Below, in pieces: positions 1 to 7,953 of a stretch of 64,000 nt of DNA. A program made the translations under genes and the position numbers. Each line of letters begins with the position of its first letter. Positions within the stretch are counted from its first letter, which is position 1. The DNA comes from Enterococcus canis NBRC 100695 (GTDB lineage: Bacteria; Bacillota; Bacilli; Lactobacillales; Enterococcaceae): contig NZ_BCQJ01000005.1 of the NCBI RefSeq assembly GCF_001544375.1, forward strand, positions 1-64,000, read 5' to 3'. The notes under the pieces were generated by a model. That model was not told where the DNA came from. It searched no databases and saw only the letters and a list, made by a program, of their open reading frames with translations.

Positions 1-1
1 T

Positions 2-88
2 ACTGCTGAAGAATTTTTAAAAGTTGACGAAAATAAACAATTAATTTATGACGCACTTATTAAAAAAGCGGATTATTTTTGGGAATGA
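2..88 (+). CDS. C-terminal end of an unidentified protein (partial)
   Basis: An open frame enters from the left edge and stops at TGA 86-88. It encodes about 28 residues, ending KKADYFWE. The composition is charged and AT-rich, like the RT genes that follow, so it may belong to the same accessory region. I do not recognise the family from so short a tail. Confidence 0.5.
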   Translation, partial: TAEEFLKVDENKQLIYDALIKKADYFWE

Positions 89-365
89 GTTAGCTTATCA
101 ATACTAATTATATGCTTTAAAAGATTTTTTTTACTGGCTATCTTATTAAATGCAAAATATTCATTCGATTTCTCAATATGCTAGAAACGATAGTATTCTA
201 TTGTCGAAAGAATAAGACAATATACTGGCGAGTATTTTTTGACCATACTTTTGACCTTCTCAATCAAAATTTACTGGGGTGTATTAGATTTTTTAATTTG
301 TCAATAATCCCATATCTAAGCTGTTTTCTGACTATCAGGTACCACCAGAAAGCAATCCAGCTCTC

Positions 366-408
366 AATACCGTTTCAAGTAGCCTTTATCACTACTCGAA
401 ACGGTATT
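366..408. repeat. 17-bp inverted repeat
   Basis: Arms AATACCGTTTCAAGTAG (366-382) and CTACTCGAAACGGTATT (392-408) pair with one A/C mismatch around a 9-base loop. No T-run follows, so it is not itself a terminator. It could be a protein-binding palindrome, a recombination-site arm or the stem of a structured RNA ending at the terminator just downstream. Confidence 0.7.
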
Positions 409-423
409 TGTCTACGGTCTGAA

Positions 424-454
424 ACATCTATCTAGTATAGATAGATGTTTTTTT
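424..454 (+). terminator. Intrinsic terminator
   Basis: The 10-bp perfect stem ACATCTATCT / AGATAGATGT with a 5-base loop is followed by seven T residues on the plus strand. It would stop plus-strand transcription before it runs into the convergent RT gene. Confidence 0.8.
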
Positions 455-478
455 ACATAAAGAATATTATATGGTTGG

Positions 479-1597
479 TTATTTATAAATAGAAAAGAAT
501 ATTCTACTTATATTATTGCTTGCCGTGTTTAAATTGAGTCGATTCTTTATTATTCTGAATTGATTTTTTGTTAATCTCGTGTAATCATATCGTCTACCAA
601 GAATTTCTAGGGGTGTGTTCTTATAAGAAATAAGGCTAAGTAATGTTGAGCATTGGTAGGAAGAAAATTTACAAGAAAAAATCAGTCCTTTTATTATATT
701 GAGTAAATCAAGCATTTGGGATTTATCGTTAATAAATCTATAAGTAAAGCCTAGACCAAATTGCATGTTTTTCCCATATTTATCTATTGATGTGACTCCA
801 TAAATTATGTTCATTATTTTATAGTACAGAATCCAAAATTGTTTTTTTGATCTAGAACTTTGTTTATAATTATAGAAATCCCGTTTAATTTTATTAATCA
901 GTTTCTTGAATTTACAGTCAGAGATATTGATTAATAATTTACCTTTATCTGAAGTAAAGTGGTATCCAAGATAGTTGAAATTTAGTTCTTCATTATTTTT
1001 GAAAACTGAAAATTCGGTTTTTGTTTCGTTTAATAATAAAAAATGAGTTTTAAATACTTCTCTTAAAATGTTTAAATCGGTTTCTGAGGTTATTCTATTA
1101 TTGTTATAATTGATTATTATTATGTCATCTACATATCTAAAATAGAAAATTGGATTGAAAGCTGTACGTATATCTTGATCAAAATTTTCTAAGTAGACTT
1201 CAGAAAGCGCGTTTGAAAATGGTAATCCCAAGGGGATTCCAGAAACAGAACTTGAAAAAAACATTGGTTTCAAGATATCTATCGTGGAGAGGGATAACAT
1301 GTTTCCTTGCGATATTTTTTTGTATAAAGAATGCTTATTAACGGAAGGAAAGAAATTTTTAATATCCGAACGAATAATTCTAAGGTCTATTCTGGGAAGC
1401 AAATAAGACTCATGATTTCCATGAGTCAAGGTTTCAATAAGCTGTTTTATAATTTGTTCTCTACTGGATAATCTAATACCATATTTTTTTTCTATTTCTC
1501 TTTTAATATCAAGAAATATTTGTTTTTCAATTTTTGTTGGATTATAAAAAATTCGTTGCCCAGCATTAATCTTATTCAATTTCGGAATAGATTTCAC
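479..1597 (-). CDS. drt3a: Reverse transcriptase, Drt3a-like (defence-associated RT type 3)
   Basis: This is a 372-residue stand-alone reverse transcriptase. Seen: the first catalytic Asp in a SDIKNFF block (about D78), a GIPLG turn near residue 120, the catalytic YVDD at 155-158 and a FNYLGYHF-type segment after it. There is no intron maturase X domain and no endonuclease domain. Translation starts at GTG 1597 behind AAAAGGAG. Its partner is a second, larger RT transcribed divergently 294 bp away. Two different RTs side by side is the hallmark of DRT type 3, where Drt3a (UG3 class) works with Drt3b (UG8 class) and a non-coding RNA against phage. The assignment rests on pairing, size and motifs, not a search. 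A retron or another UG-class pair is the main alternative. Confidence 0.72.
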   Translation of the reverse strand: MKSIPKLNKINAGQRIFYNPTKIEKQIFLDIKREIEKKYGIRLSSREQIIKQLIETLTHGNHESYLLPRIDLRIIRSDIKNFFPSVNKHSLYKKISQGNMLSLSTIDILKPMFFSSSVSGIPLGLPFSNALSEVYLENFDQDIRTAFNPIFYFRYVDDIIIINYNNNRITSETDLNILREVFKTHFLLLNETKTEFSVFKNNEELNFNYLGYHFTSDKGKLLINISDCKFKKLINKIKRDFYNYKQSSRSKKQFWILYYKIMNIIYGVTSIDKYGKNMQFGLGFTYRFINDKSQMLDLLNIIKGLIFSCKFSSYQCSTLLSLISYKNTPLEILGRRYDYTRLTKNQFRIIKNRLNLNTASNNISRIFFSIYK

Positions 1598-1823
1598 TTA
1601 AAAACTCCTTTTTTTACTAGACTCCTTCTCCTCACTCCTTTACTTGAGTGAGGAGTAAATGCTCGATTAAAGCATTTGGATACAAATTAATTGAGTAACC
1701 ATCAAGTGTGTATTCCGTCCTACAATTTAAGTAGCTAATCTTGTTAACTGCTTATCAAGGTGGGAATTATAGTTCTCATTGAGAACTACAAGGAGGCTAG
1801 TGTATAATATGAAACATATTATA
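1598..1823 (-). ncRNA. Putative structured RNA of the RT pair, with ACACAC motif
   Basis: The minus-strand promoter TTGAAA (1858-1853), 17 bases, TAAAAT (1835-1830) would start a leader of about 220 nt before drt3a. Read in that direction it holds an 8-bp hairpin (1789-1771), an unpaired ACACAC (1712-1707), a 7-bp hairpin (1678-1658) and a 10-bp perfect hairpin (1656-1629). No protein frame fits. From memory, DRT3 systems use an RNA with a conserved ACACAC template for Drt3a. The motif, strand and position fit that, but RNA boundaries and function are inference. Confidence 0.48.
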
Positions 1824-1858
1824 CTCGAATTTTATTATAAAATTGCCTATGTTTCAAC
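1780..1858. promoter_or_regulatory. Divergent promoters with central palindrome
   Basis: On the plus strand TTGAGA (1780-1785), 18 bases, TATAAT (1804-1809) points to the larger RT. On the minus strand TTGAAA (1858-1853), 17 bases, TAAAAT (1835-1830) points to the smaller one. A perfect 10-bp palindrome, GTATAATATG-AAA-CATATTATAC (1803-1825), covers the plus -10 box and the expected start sites of both. It is a plausible operator for a shared repressor. Confidence 0.55.
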
Positions 1859-1891
1859 TAAAGTATTAAAGGAGGATATCGTGAAAAAAAT

Positions 1892-3895
1892 TTGTTTTTG
1901 AGAACGGATGTCTTAGCTGAAGAAATCCCAATTCTTTTTTCTAATAAAGCTGTGTATATGAATTTCACTAAAAAAAGAATGCAGCAGCATCGGGACAACT
2001 GCAAATTGTTAGAATCTATAACGGTGCCTCTTTTTTTTCATATACCTAAATCTGCGAATGAAAAAAGAAAAATAGGCCTTCTGCATCCAATTGCACAAAT
2101 TCAAATATTCGATTACATGCTCAAATATGAACAATTAATTTTATCTTTCTGTGAAAATTCCCCATATAGTGTTAGATCTCCTATGAAGAGAAATCGCCCT
2201 AAAATTAAAGATATTGAGCTTAGAAAAAAAGAAATAGCTAAGATTGAAGAAGAATATAGTTTTAATGAACAGTTATCCGTAACAAGTGAAGAAGATCAAA
2301 TTTTATTTTACAATTTCTTTTCCTATAGAAAATATAAAAAGATTACTGATTTGTATAATTCACCTAGATTTAATAGAGATAAATATAAATATAACTTTTT
2401 TTTAAAACTAGATATACAGAGGTGTTTTCCCAGTATTTATACACATTCTTTAGCATGGGCGATATTTGGAGATAAGTCTTTAGCCAAAAAATATATAGGT
2501 ATCGATAATTCTTTTCCAAATGCAAGTGATAAAATATCTCAAAAAATTAACTTTAATGAAACTCATGGCTTAGTTGTAGGTCCAGAATTTTCTCGTGTAA
2601 TAGCTGAATTACTTTTTACGCGAATTGATATTGATTTAGAAATTTTTGCAAAAAAAAATGGCTTGCAAAATAAAAGGGAGTATTCATTATATCGATTTAT
2701 TGACGACTATTTTATATTTGCAACAAAAAAGGAGCATATCGAGTTATTACAGTCGTTCTTGCGTAGCGAATTAGAAAAGTATAATTTGACTTTAAATATT
2801 GGAAAAACTGAATTGCAAGAGAAACCCTTTGAGATATATGACGCTTCGATAATTGGTTTGAAGAGAGCAATTAAGGAATTTGAATTTGATAAGTTATTAT
2901 CTGCAGTAAAAAAACATATTGAAGTTGAGGACTATAAAGGTGAAAAGAATCAATGGAATGATCTTTTTTTTAAGATAGAAAGTTTGATTGCAATGTATCC
3001 TAATTCTAAAAGTAGAACAATTAATTACTTTCTAAAAACCATTCGAGGTGCAATATTTTACGATGGAAAGTATGAACACCGATACGTAATTTCTAATATT
3101 TTAGAAATTATAACTAATATATTTACTTTAGATATAAACTACAAAAGCACTAACTATCTAATTGCAATATTTGCCAAATTATTAGGCCAAATTAAGAATT
3201 TGAATCGTGAATGGGAGTTAAGTAGAAAAGAACTTTCTTTGGAAAAAAATATTAATGAAGATGTTGAAAGAAAAATAAATGAGCTAGACAAACAAATGAA
3301 GTCTTTAAAATATATAGAAGAAAAAATGTTCCAACACTTATTTCTTGTTTTAAAAAACAATATTGGAAAAATTGAAGATATGTACGAAATTTTTATACTT
3401 ATGAAACTCCTAAACAAAAAACTGTCACCTAGTTTTTTGTGTAAAATATTATCGGAAAAAAAAGACTCATATTTTGTTTGTTGTAGTATTGCTTATTACA
3501 TTTTAGAAGATGATTTGTCTGGTTTGGATACTAGGTATATAACCGTGGCGAATAAACTAAAATCAGTTACAGATGAAAAAATATATCATTATTTAGAGAA
3601 GGGAGCAAAGTTTCCAATCCTTGAAGGAGAATACTTTTATTTTTTAAATGATTTTTCTAAGTATCCCGGATTTAGAATTAGTCTGAGAAAAAAGTACGAA
3701 AAACGTTTAAAAATAGAGTACAAAAAGACTATTTTAGATGGTAGTGGAAATATAAAGGACAATGACCTTTATATTTGGGAAGACATTACTAGGTACTCAT
3801 ATTATGATTGGAATACGAAGACTGAAACATTTGTCAGGAAAATAGCTAAGAAAAGTTCTAATATGTCTAGGATAGATAGTTCAAGTGATTATTGA
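1892..3895 (+). CDS. drt3b: Reverse transcriptase, Drt3b-like (defence-associated RT type 3)
   Basis: This is a 667-residue protein. The RT core lies at about residues 165-320, with LDIQRCFPS (catalytic D174), a GLVVGPEFSR block near 228 and the catalytic FIDD at 269-272. It is followed by about 340 residues of charged, helix-rich sequence, including a coiled-coil-like stretch near 440-480. Size and architecture fit the larger partner of DRT type 3. The start is odd. The well-placed AAAGGAGG (about 1869-1876) precedes GTG 1882, but that GTG is out of frame. The RT frame opens only inside the following A-run, with TTG 1892 as first codon and a spacing too long for the ribosome site. A one-base indel, sequence error, slippage or phase variation at the A-run would explain this. 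Confidence 0.72.
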   Translation: MFLRTDVLAEEIPILFSNKAVYMNFTKKRMQQHRDNCKLLESITVPLFFHIPKSANEKRKIGLLHPIAQIQIFDYMLKYEQLILSFCENSPYSVRSPMKRNRPKIKDIELRKKEIAKIEEEYSFNEQLSVTSEEDQILFYNFFSYRKYKKITDLYNSPRFNRDKYKYNFFLKLDIQRCFPSIYTHSLAWAIFGDKSLAKKYIGIDNSFPNASDKISQKINFNETHGLVVGPEFSRVIAELLFTRIDIDLEIFAKKNGLQNKREYSLYRFIDDYFIFATKKEHIELLQSFLRSELEKYNLTLNIGKTELQEKPFEIYDASIIGLKRAIKEFEFDKLLSAVKKHIEVEDYKGEKNQWNDLFFKIESLIAMYPNSKSRTINYFLKTIRGAIFYDGKYEHRYVISNILEIITNIFTLDINYKSTNYLIAIFAKLLGQIKNLNREWELSRKELSLEKNINEDVERKINELDKQMKSLKYIEEKMFQHLFLVLKNNIGKIEDMYEIFILMKLLNKKLSPSFLCKILSEKKDSYFVCCSIAYYILEDDLSGLDTRYITVANKLKSVTDEKIYHYLEKGAKFPILEGEYFYFLNDFSKYPGFRISLRKKYEKRLKIEYKKTILDGSGNIKDNDLYIWEDITRYSYYDWNTKTETFVRKIAKKSSNMSRIDSSSDY

Positions 3896-4251
3896 ATTGC
3901 TTCACTGCATCAAGCAAATACTACTTAAAAAATTTTAACGTGGAAGTATTTGATTATATGATACTTATCCATTTTACATCAAGAAATGCTGTAAAATGCT
4001 TTTCCTTACTCTGCTCAATATTCTACGTATATGTATTTGATAGTATCGGCTCGCAAGTAATTAATTGACACCATTGCTTTTAAATAATCTGAAATTCAAT
4101 TAAATTTTTTGTGTTTCAATCTCTTGGAATCATTGCTATTAAAGCATTATGAAGCTGTTTGAAAAAATGATTGGGCTAACCAGGTCTTAAAAAAGCTCGT
4201 AAAGCTTCACAGTTCTCAAAACGTTAAAAACTGTTTTATATCAGTCTTATC

Positions 4252-4289
4252 AGGCGTTTCGCAATTCATTTTGCGAAGCGTCTTTTTTT
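4252..4289 (+). terminator. Intrinsic terminator
   Basis: The stem AGGCGTTTCGCAA / TTGCGAAGCGTCT (with two G-T pairs) has a 6-base loop and is followed by seven T residues. It is the nearest terminator downstream of the larger RT gene, about 360 bp after its stop. Confidence 0.8.
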
Positions 4290-4385
4290 GATTAAAGCTA
4301 TTCTGATTTACACTTTTTAGTTGTATCTAAACTAATAGTAGTGTTAAATGATTCAATTTATCTACCTTAAGTACAGACCGCATCT

Positions 4386-4414
4386 TTGCTTCTTAGGCTA
4401 TTCCCTAGTATAAT
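4386..4414 (+). promoter_or_regulatory. Sigma-A promoter for dus
   Basis: TTGCTT (4386-4391), 17 bases, TATAAT (4409-4414) lies about 55 bp before the start of the dihydrouridine synthase gene. Confidence 0.65.
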
Positions 4415-4469
4415 GACGTTGTTTTAAATTCGTAGGAATTTTATAGTGTAGTGGAGGGATCTATACATA

Positions 4470-5426
4470 ATGACAAATAATTTTTGGGCTGAACTGTCTA
4501 AGCCTTTTTTTGTTTTGGCACCAATGGAAGATGTGACGGATGTCACCTTTCGTCATGTGGTACAAAAGGCTGGCGCGCCAGATGTATTTTTTACGGAATT
4601 TACTAATTCTGATAGTTTTTGTCATCCAGAAGGGATTGATAGCGTTCGGGGGCGTTTAGTCTTTACAGAAGATGAGCAGCCGATGGTGGCGCATATTTGG
4701 GGGGATAAGCCGGAGTTTTTCCGCGAAATGAGTATTGCTTTGGCGCAGATGGGTTTTAAAGGGATTGATATTAATATGGGCTGCCCGGTACCTAATGTGG
4801 CGGAACGTGGTAAAGGTAGCGGTTTGATTTTACGTCCAGACACGGCTGCAGAATTAATCGAGGCAGCGAAAGCGGGCGGTCTACCAGTCAGCGTCAAGAC
4901 ACGGGTCGGCTTTACAGATACGGCGGAGCTGGAAGACTGGATCAGCCATTTGCTAAAGCAGGATATTGCGAATTTGTCGCTGCATATGCGAACTAGAAAA
5001 GAAATGAGTAAGGTTGCTGCTCACTGGGAATTGATTCCGCATGTCGTGCGGCTGCGGGATGCACTTGCACCGCAAACAACGCTCACCATTAATGGTGATA
5101 TTTTGGATCGTAGTATGGGACTGGCACTGGCCGAAAAGTATGGCGTTGATGGGATCATGATTGGTCGTGGAATTTTCAAAAATCCTTTTGCTTTTGAAAA
5201 AGACCCGCAAGCACACTCGCCGGAAGAGTTGATTGATTTATTACGTTTGCAACTTGATTTGCAAGAACAATATGCGGAACAAGTTCCGCGCTCGATTACC
5301 GGACTTCATCGCTTTTTCAAAATCTACATCAAAGGCTTTCCAGGAGCAAATGATTTACGGATTCGCCTAATGAACACGAAATCAATTGCCGAAGTTCGTG
5401 AGATTTTGGATGAGTTTCAAAGATAA
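4470..5426 (+). CDS. dus: tRNA-dihydrouridine synthase
   Basis: This FMN enzyme reduces specific uridines in the tRNA D-loop to dihydrouridine with NAD(P)H. The 318-residue chain has the FMN-binding APMEDVTD at 17-24, NMGCP with the catalytic Cys near 105, the VKTRVGF strand and the phosphate-binding IMIGRG near the end of the barrel. It has its own promoter and terminator, so it is monocistronic. The subclass (DusB- or DusC-like) cannot be settled by eye. Confidence 0.93.
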   Translation: MTNNFWAELSKPFFVLAPMEDVTDVTFRHVVQKAGAPDVFFTEFTNSDSFCHPEGIDSVRGRLVFTEDEQPMVAHIWGDKPEFFREMSIALAQMGFKGIDINMGCPVPNVAERGKGSGLILRPDTAAELIEAAKAGGLPVSVKTRVGFTDTAELEDWISHLLKQDIANLSLHMRTRKEMSKVAAHWELIPHVVRLRDALAPQTTLTINGDILDRSMGLALAEKYGVDGIMIGRGIFKNPFAFEKDPQAHSPEELIDLLRLQLDLQEQYAEQVPRSITGLHRFFKIYIKGFPGANDLRIRLMNTKSIAEVREILDEFQR

Positions 5427-5427
5427 T

Positions 5428-5470
5428 AACAAGAGATTCCTAAGCCCAAATTAGGAGTCTCTTGTTTTAT
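5428..5470 (+). terminator. Intrinsic terminator after dus
   Basis: A 16-bp stem, AACAAGAGATTCCTAA (5428-5443) with TTAGGAGTCTCTTGTT (5451-5466), has a 7-base loop and is followed by TTAT. Confidence 0.85.
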
Positions 5471-5619
5471 TGTGTCTCCATTCTTTGAGTCGTTAGCTGG
5501 CTTATAGGAGAATTTCAAACAAGATATTGAAAATCAGCTACCATAAAGCCATATTTACTAGGCATGAACTAACGGAAATGGAGGTTACTGACTATCAATG
5601 AAAAAAGCGTATCAAATTT

Positions 5620-5668
5620 TTGACTTACGGTGATGAACGATGTAGGATTGAAAATGAACAATGTTCAT
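5620..5668 (+). promoter_or_regulatory. tetR promoter with overlapping TetR operator
   Basis: TTGACT (5620-5625), 17 bases, TAGGAT (5643-5648) is followed at the expected start site by the perfect 15-bp palindrome ATGAACAATGTTCAT (5654-5668). Its core TGAACAATGTTCA recurs before the next gene at 6281-6293. This strongly suggests that the repressor binds both and represses itself. Confidence 0.75.
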
Positions 5669-5712
5669 GTTGATGATACTCATAATAAAATCTCAGAAGA
5701 GGAGGTTTAAAG

Positions 5713-6267
5713 ATGAATAACACGGTCAGTTCTCGAGCGCAACTTATAGAGCAATGTAAGGAAATCGTTCGAGAAAAAGGTATTGAAGCTGTTAGTATTC
5801 GTGCGATTGCGGAAAAAAGCCAGATTTCGGTTGGCGCGGTCTATAACTATTTTCCTAATAAAGGAGAATTGTTAGCGGAAACGCTGGGAAGTGTCTGGGG
5901 AGAAATCTTTCATTTTTCCGAGGATTCTTATCAATTTAAACACTTTACGGATTGTTTGGCAGCGCTGTTCAAAAGTGTTGCAGAGGGAAAAAGACGTTAT
6001 CCTAATTTTTTTACAAGTCAGGCACTAGTTTTGGCTTTTGACGAAAAAAATATGGGTATGGCAAAAATGGCGCTTTATTGGCATCATATAAAAGACAGTC
6101 TGTTGACTGCTCTTGATCAAGATCAGAGAGTGCGCCCGGCTATTTTCGAGGAAGCTTTGACGAAGCAACAATATGTTGATTACATTTTTGATTTGTTTTT
6201 AAATGCGATTATGAAAGACTATCCGGCTCAAAGTATTTTAAAATTAGTGGAGAATTCACTTTATTAA
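5713..6267 (+). CDS. TetR/AcrR family repressor
   Basis: A 184-residue regulator has an N-terminal helix-turn-helix at about 22-45 (SIRAIAEKSQISVGAVYNYF), typical of TetR proteins. A helical ligand and dimer domain follows. The start ATG sits behind AGAGGAGG. Identical operator palindromes lie before this gene and before the membrane protein gene at 6317, so it probably controls itself and that gene. The ligand is unknown. Confidence 0.9.
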   Translation: MNNTVSSRAQLIEQCKEIVREKGIEAVSIRAIAEKSQISVGAVYNYFPNKGELLAETLGSVWGEIFHFSEDSYQFKHFTDCLAALFKSVAEGKRRYPNFFTSQALVLAFDEKNMGMAKMALYWHHIKDSLLTALDQDQRVRPAIFEEALTKQQYVDYIFDLFLNAIMKDYPAQSILKLVENSLY

Positions 6268-6280
6268 TTTTTGTATAAAG

Positions 6281-6293
6281 TGAACAATGTTCA
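6281..6293 (+). promoter_or_regulatory. Second TetR operator
   Basis: TGAACAATGTTCA is an exact copy of the operator core before the TetR gene. It directly follows a TATAAA -10-like box (6274-6279) and precedes the membrane protein gene by 23 bp, a classic position for repression. Confidence 0.7.
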
Positions 6294-6316
6294 GTTTGGA
6301 TTTAGGAGGAAAATAA

Positions 6317-6733
6317 ATGGTTAAAAAAACAAGCTTACTGGCAATTGCCAGCATTGTCTGGATGATGGCGGGATTCAACGTACTAAAAATTGGTATTGAT
6401 ACCTACAGTGGTTATGTGACGATTATCAATCTGCTACTGTCTGTCCTTGTATTCGTAATTTTTTGGTGGATGGTCTTTCATAAACTGACAGTGAAGCATA
6501 CTGACCGCATCACTCATTATGAAGCTGAAAAGCAATTCTTTCTAAAATTTTTCGACGTCAAATCCTTTATCATTATGGCGGTTATGATTACAGGAGGTGT
6601 TTTGATTCGGGTCTTTCATCTATTGCCAGACCGATTTATCGCTGTTTTCTACACAGGTTTAGGCTCAGCGCTCTTTTTAGCTGGTGTTTTGTTTGGTATT
6701 AATTTTTTGAAAGAAAAGAGAGCAACTACTTAA
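6317..6733 (+). CDS. Small four-helix membrane protein under TetR control
   Basis: The 138-residue protein has four hydrophobic segments at about 5-25, 35-56, 82-100 and 107-130, joined by short charged loops. I recognise no catalytic motif or named family. It has a good ribosome site (TTTAGGAGG). With the upstream repressor and shared operator it forms a two-gene unit. A role in membrane stress or small-molecule export is possible but not shown. Confidence 0.75.
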   Translation: MVKKTSLLAIASIVWMMAGFNVLKIGIDTYSGYVTIINLLLSVLVFVIFWWMVFHKLTVKHTDRITHYEAEKQFFLKFFDVKSFIIMAVMITGGVLIRVFHLLPDRFIAVFYTGLGSALFLAGVLFGINFLKEKRATT

Positions 6734-6801
6734 GTAAAGAAAAGTAGCCTAAGGAACCAAGATGCAGGTTACATGGTAGGACTAATTAATAGAATTGGCG
6801 T

Positions 6802-6832
6802 AGGACGTGAAATATTTTTTCATGTCCTTTTT
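6802..6832 (+). terminator. Intrinsic terminator
   Basis: The stem AGGACGTGAAA / TTTCATGTCCT (one G-T pair) is followed by TTTTT. It ends the TetR-membrane protein unit. Confidence 0.75.
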
Positions 6833-6918
6833 AATGTGCAAATGATTATAATGAATAACTTTAATTATGGTAAAAAAATAAAAAAACCACTAAGAAAACT
6901 ATTTTCTTAAAAATTATA

Positions 6919-6966
6919 TTGATAAAATTATTTTCAGGTGATATAGTTACATTGTAAGCGATAACA
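6919..6966 (+). promoter_or_regulatory. Promoter and cre site of the sialic acid operon
   Basis: TTGATA (6919-6924), 17 bases, TATAGT (6942-6947) is followed immediately by TGTAAGCGATAACA (6953-6966), a full match to the cre consensus TGWAANCGNTNWCA. A cre at the transcription start is the usual position for catabolite repression by CcpA. Confidence 0.8.
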
Positions 6967-6983
6967 TTAGAGGTGTTTTTTAG

Positions 6984-7949
6984 ATGATTGAGACAATGTC
7001 AAAGGCAGAAATGCAGCGTTATCAAGGTATAAGAGGTGTTCCTCATGATTTTACCGATTATTGGCAGCAACTTATTTTGTCACTACAGTTACCAGAATTG
7101 AAGATTAGAGAAAAAGATTTTCATGTTAAGCAGGTTCGCTGCTTTGATTTGTATTTTGATGGTACAAATGGTTCTCAAGTTTATGCCAAAATGCTATTAC
7201 CAAATACGAATCAGAAAATACCTGTGATTTTTCATTTTCATGGTTATCAAGGGCGCAGTAGTGATTGGTCGGAATATTTTAAATTTGTAGCGTGCGGTTA
7301 TGGGGTGGTTGCTTTAGATGTGCGGGGTCAAGCAGGAAAGTCTCAAGATAAGGGTCAATTTGAAGGTCTTACGGTTAAGGGACAAATCGTGAGAGGAATG
7401 GTAGCTGGCCGAGAGCAATTATTTTATCGTGATATTTTTTTAGATGTGTATACCTTAATTGAGCAAGTAAGAAAGCTTCCTGAAATTGACGACGAAAACA
7501 TGCAAACTTTTGGTGCCTCTCAAGGTGGCGCTTTAGCTGTAGTGGGGGCCGCACTTCATCCGCATATTAAGCAAGTTGTAACGATCTATCCTTTTCTTGC
7601 TGATTTTCCGCGGGTGTTGGAGCTGGGGCAAATTACGGAACCTTATGATGAATTATTCCGCTATTTTAAGTTTCAAGATCCCTTTTATCAAACTAAAGAG
7701 CAGATTTTTACGGCCCTGGACTATATTGATATCAAAAATTTTGCTCATATGATTAAAGGGAAAGTCAAACTGCTGACAGGGTTACGTGATGACATTTGCC
7801 CCCCGTCCACACAATATGCTTTTTTTAACCGTATTCAAACGAATAAGGTCCACATTCTATTGCCAGAATATGGGCACGAAGCTTTAAATGTGGGTGCAAA
7901 TGATCTTTGTTTTAATTGGTTAGTCAATACTGAAATCGAAGAGGTGTAG
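6984..7949 (+). CDS. Acetylesterase, CE7 family (acetyl xylan esterase / cephalosporin-C deacetylase type)
   Basis: The 321-residue alpha/beta hydrolase has the CE7 pattern: an RGQ element near 114, nucleophile S179 in GASQGG, an acid Asp near 269 (GLRDDICPPS) and His near 298 (EYGHEAL). There is no signal peptide, so it acts in the cytoplasm. As first gene of a sialic acid operon it most likely removes O-acetyl groups from imported sialic acids or their products. Related esterase genes occur in pneumococcal sialic acid loci. Activity on xylan or antibiotics is not suggested by the context. Confidence 0.85.
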   Translation: MIETMSKAEMQRYQGIRGVPHDFTDYWQQLILSLQLPELKIREKDFHVKQVRCFDLYFDGTNGSQVYAKMLLPNTNQKIPVIFHFHGYQGRSSDWSEYFKFVACGYGVVALDVRGQAGKSQDKGQFEGLTVKGQIVRGMVAGREQLFYRDIFLDVYTLIEQVRKLPEIDDENMQTFGASQGGALAVVGAALHPHIKQVVTIYPFLADFPRVLELGQITEPYDELFRYFKFQDPFYQTKEQIFTALDYIDIKNFAHMIKGKVKLLTGLRDDICPPSTQYAFFNRIQTNKVHILLPEYGHEALNVGANDLCFNWLVNTEIEEV

Positions 7950-7953
7950 AAAG

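Larger units (their letters stand above)
89..478. other. AT-rich gene-free stretch with a long hairpin
   Basis: I see no convincing gene here. An 85-codon open frame at 178-435 lacks a ribosome site, has no protein-like pattern and runs through the 366-408 inverted repeat, so I left it out. The stretch ends in a long inverted repeat and an intrinsic terminator, both listed separately. It could hold a short plus-strand RNA, or simply the 3' region of the leftmost gene. Confidence 0.4.
3896..4469. other. Gene-free stretch between the RT locus and the core genome
   Basis: No open frame with a ribosome site is visible. The stretch contains an intrinsic terminator (4252-4289) and the promoter of the dihydrouridine synthase gene (4386-4414). 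It probably marks the junction between the AT-rich accessory genes and core sequence, but I found no clear attachment repeat in it. Confidence 0.5.

Noticed and set aside
178-435. 85-codon open frame on the plus strand
   Set aside because: No ribosome site, odd composition, and it crosses the strong inverted repeat at 366-408, so it is more likely non-coding.
3154-3417. Minus-strand frame inside the larger RT gene
   Set aside because: Low-complexity mirror of the AT-rich coiled-coil region, with no start signal.
479-3895. Group II intron or retron as explanation for the RT genes
   Set aside because: No maturase or endonuclease domain, no intron boundary sequences or domain V-like hairpin seen, and two different RTs lie side by side. 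A retron msr-msd pair was not evident.
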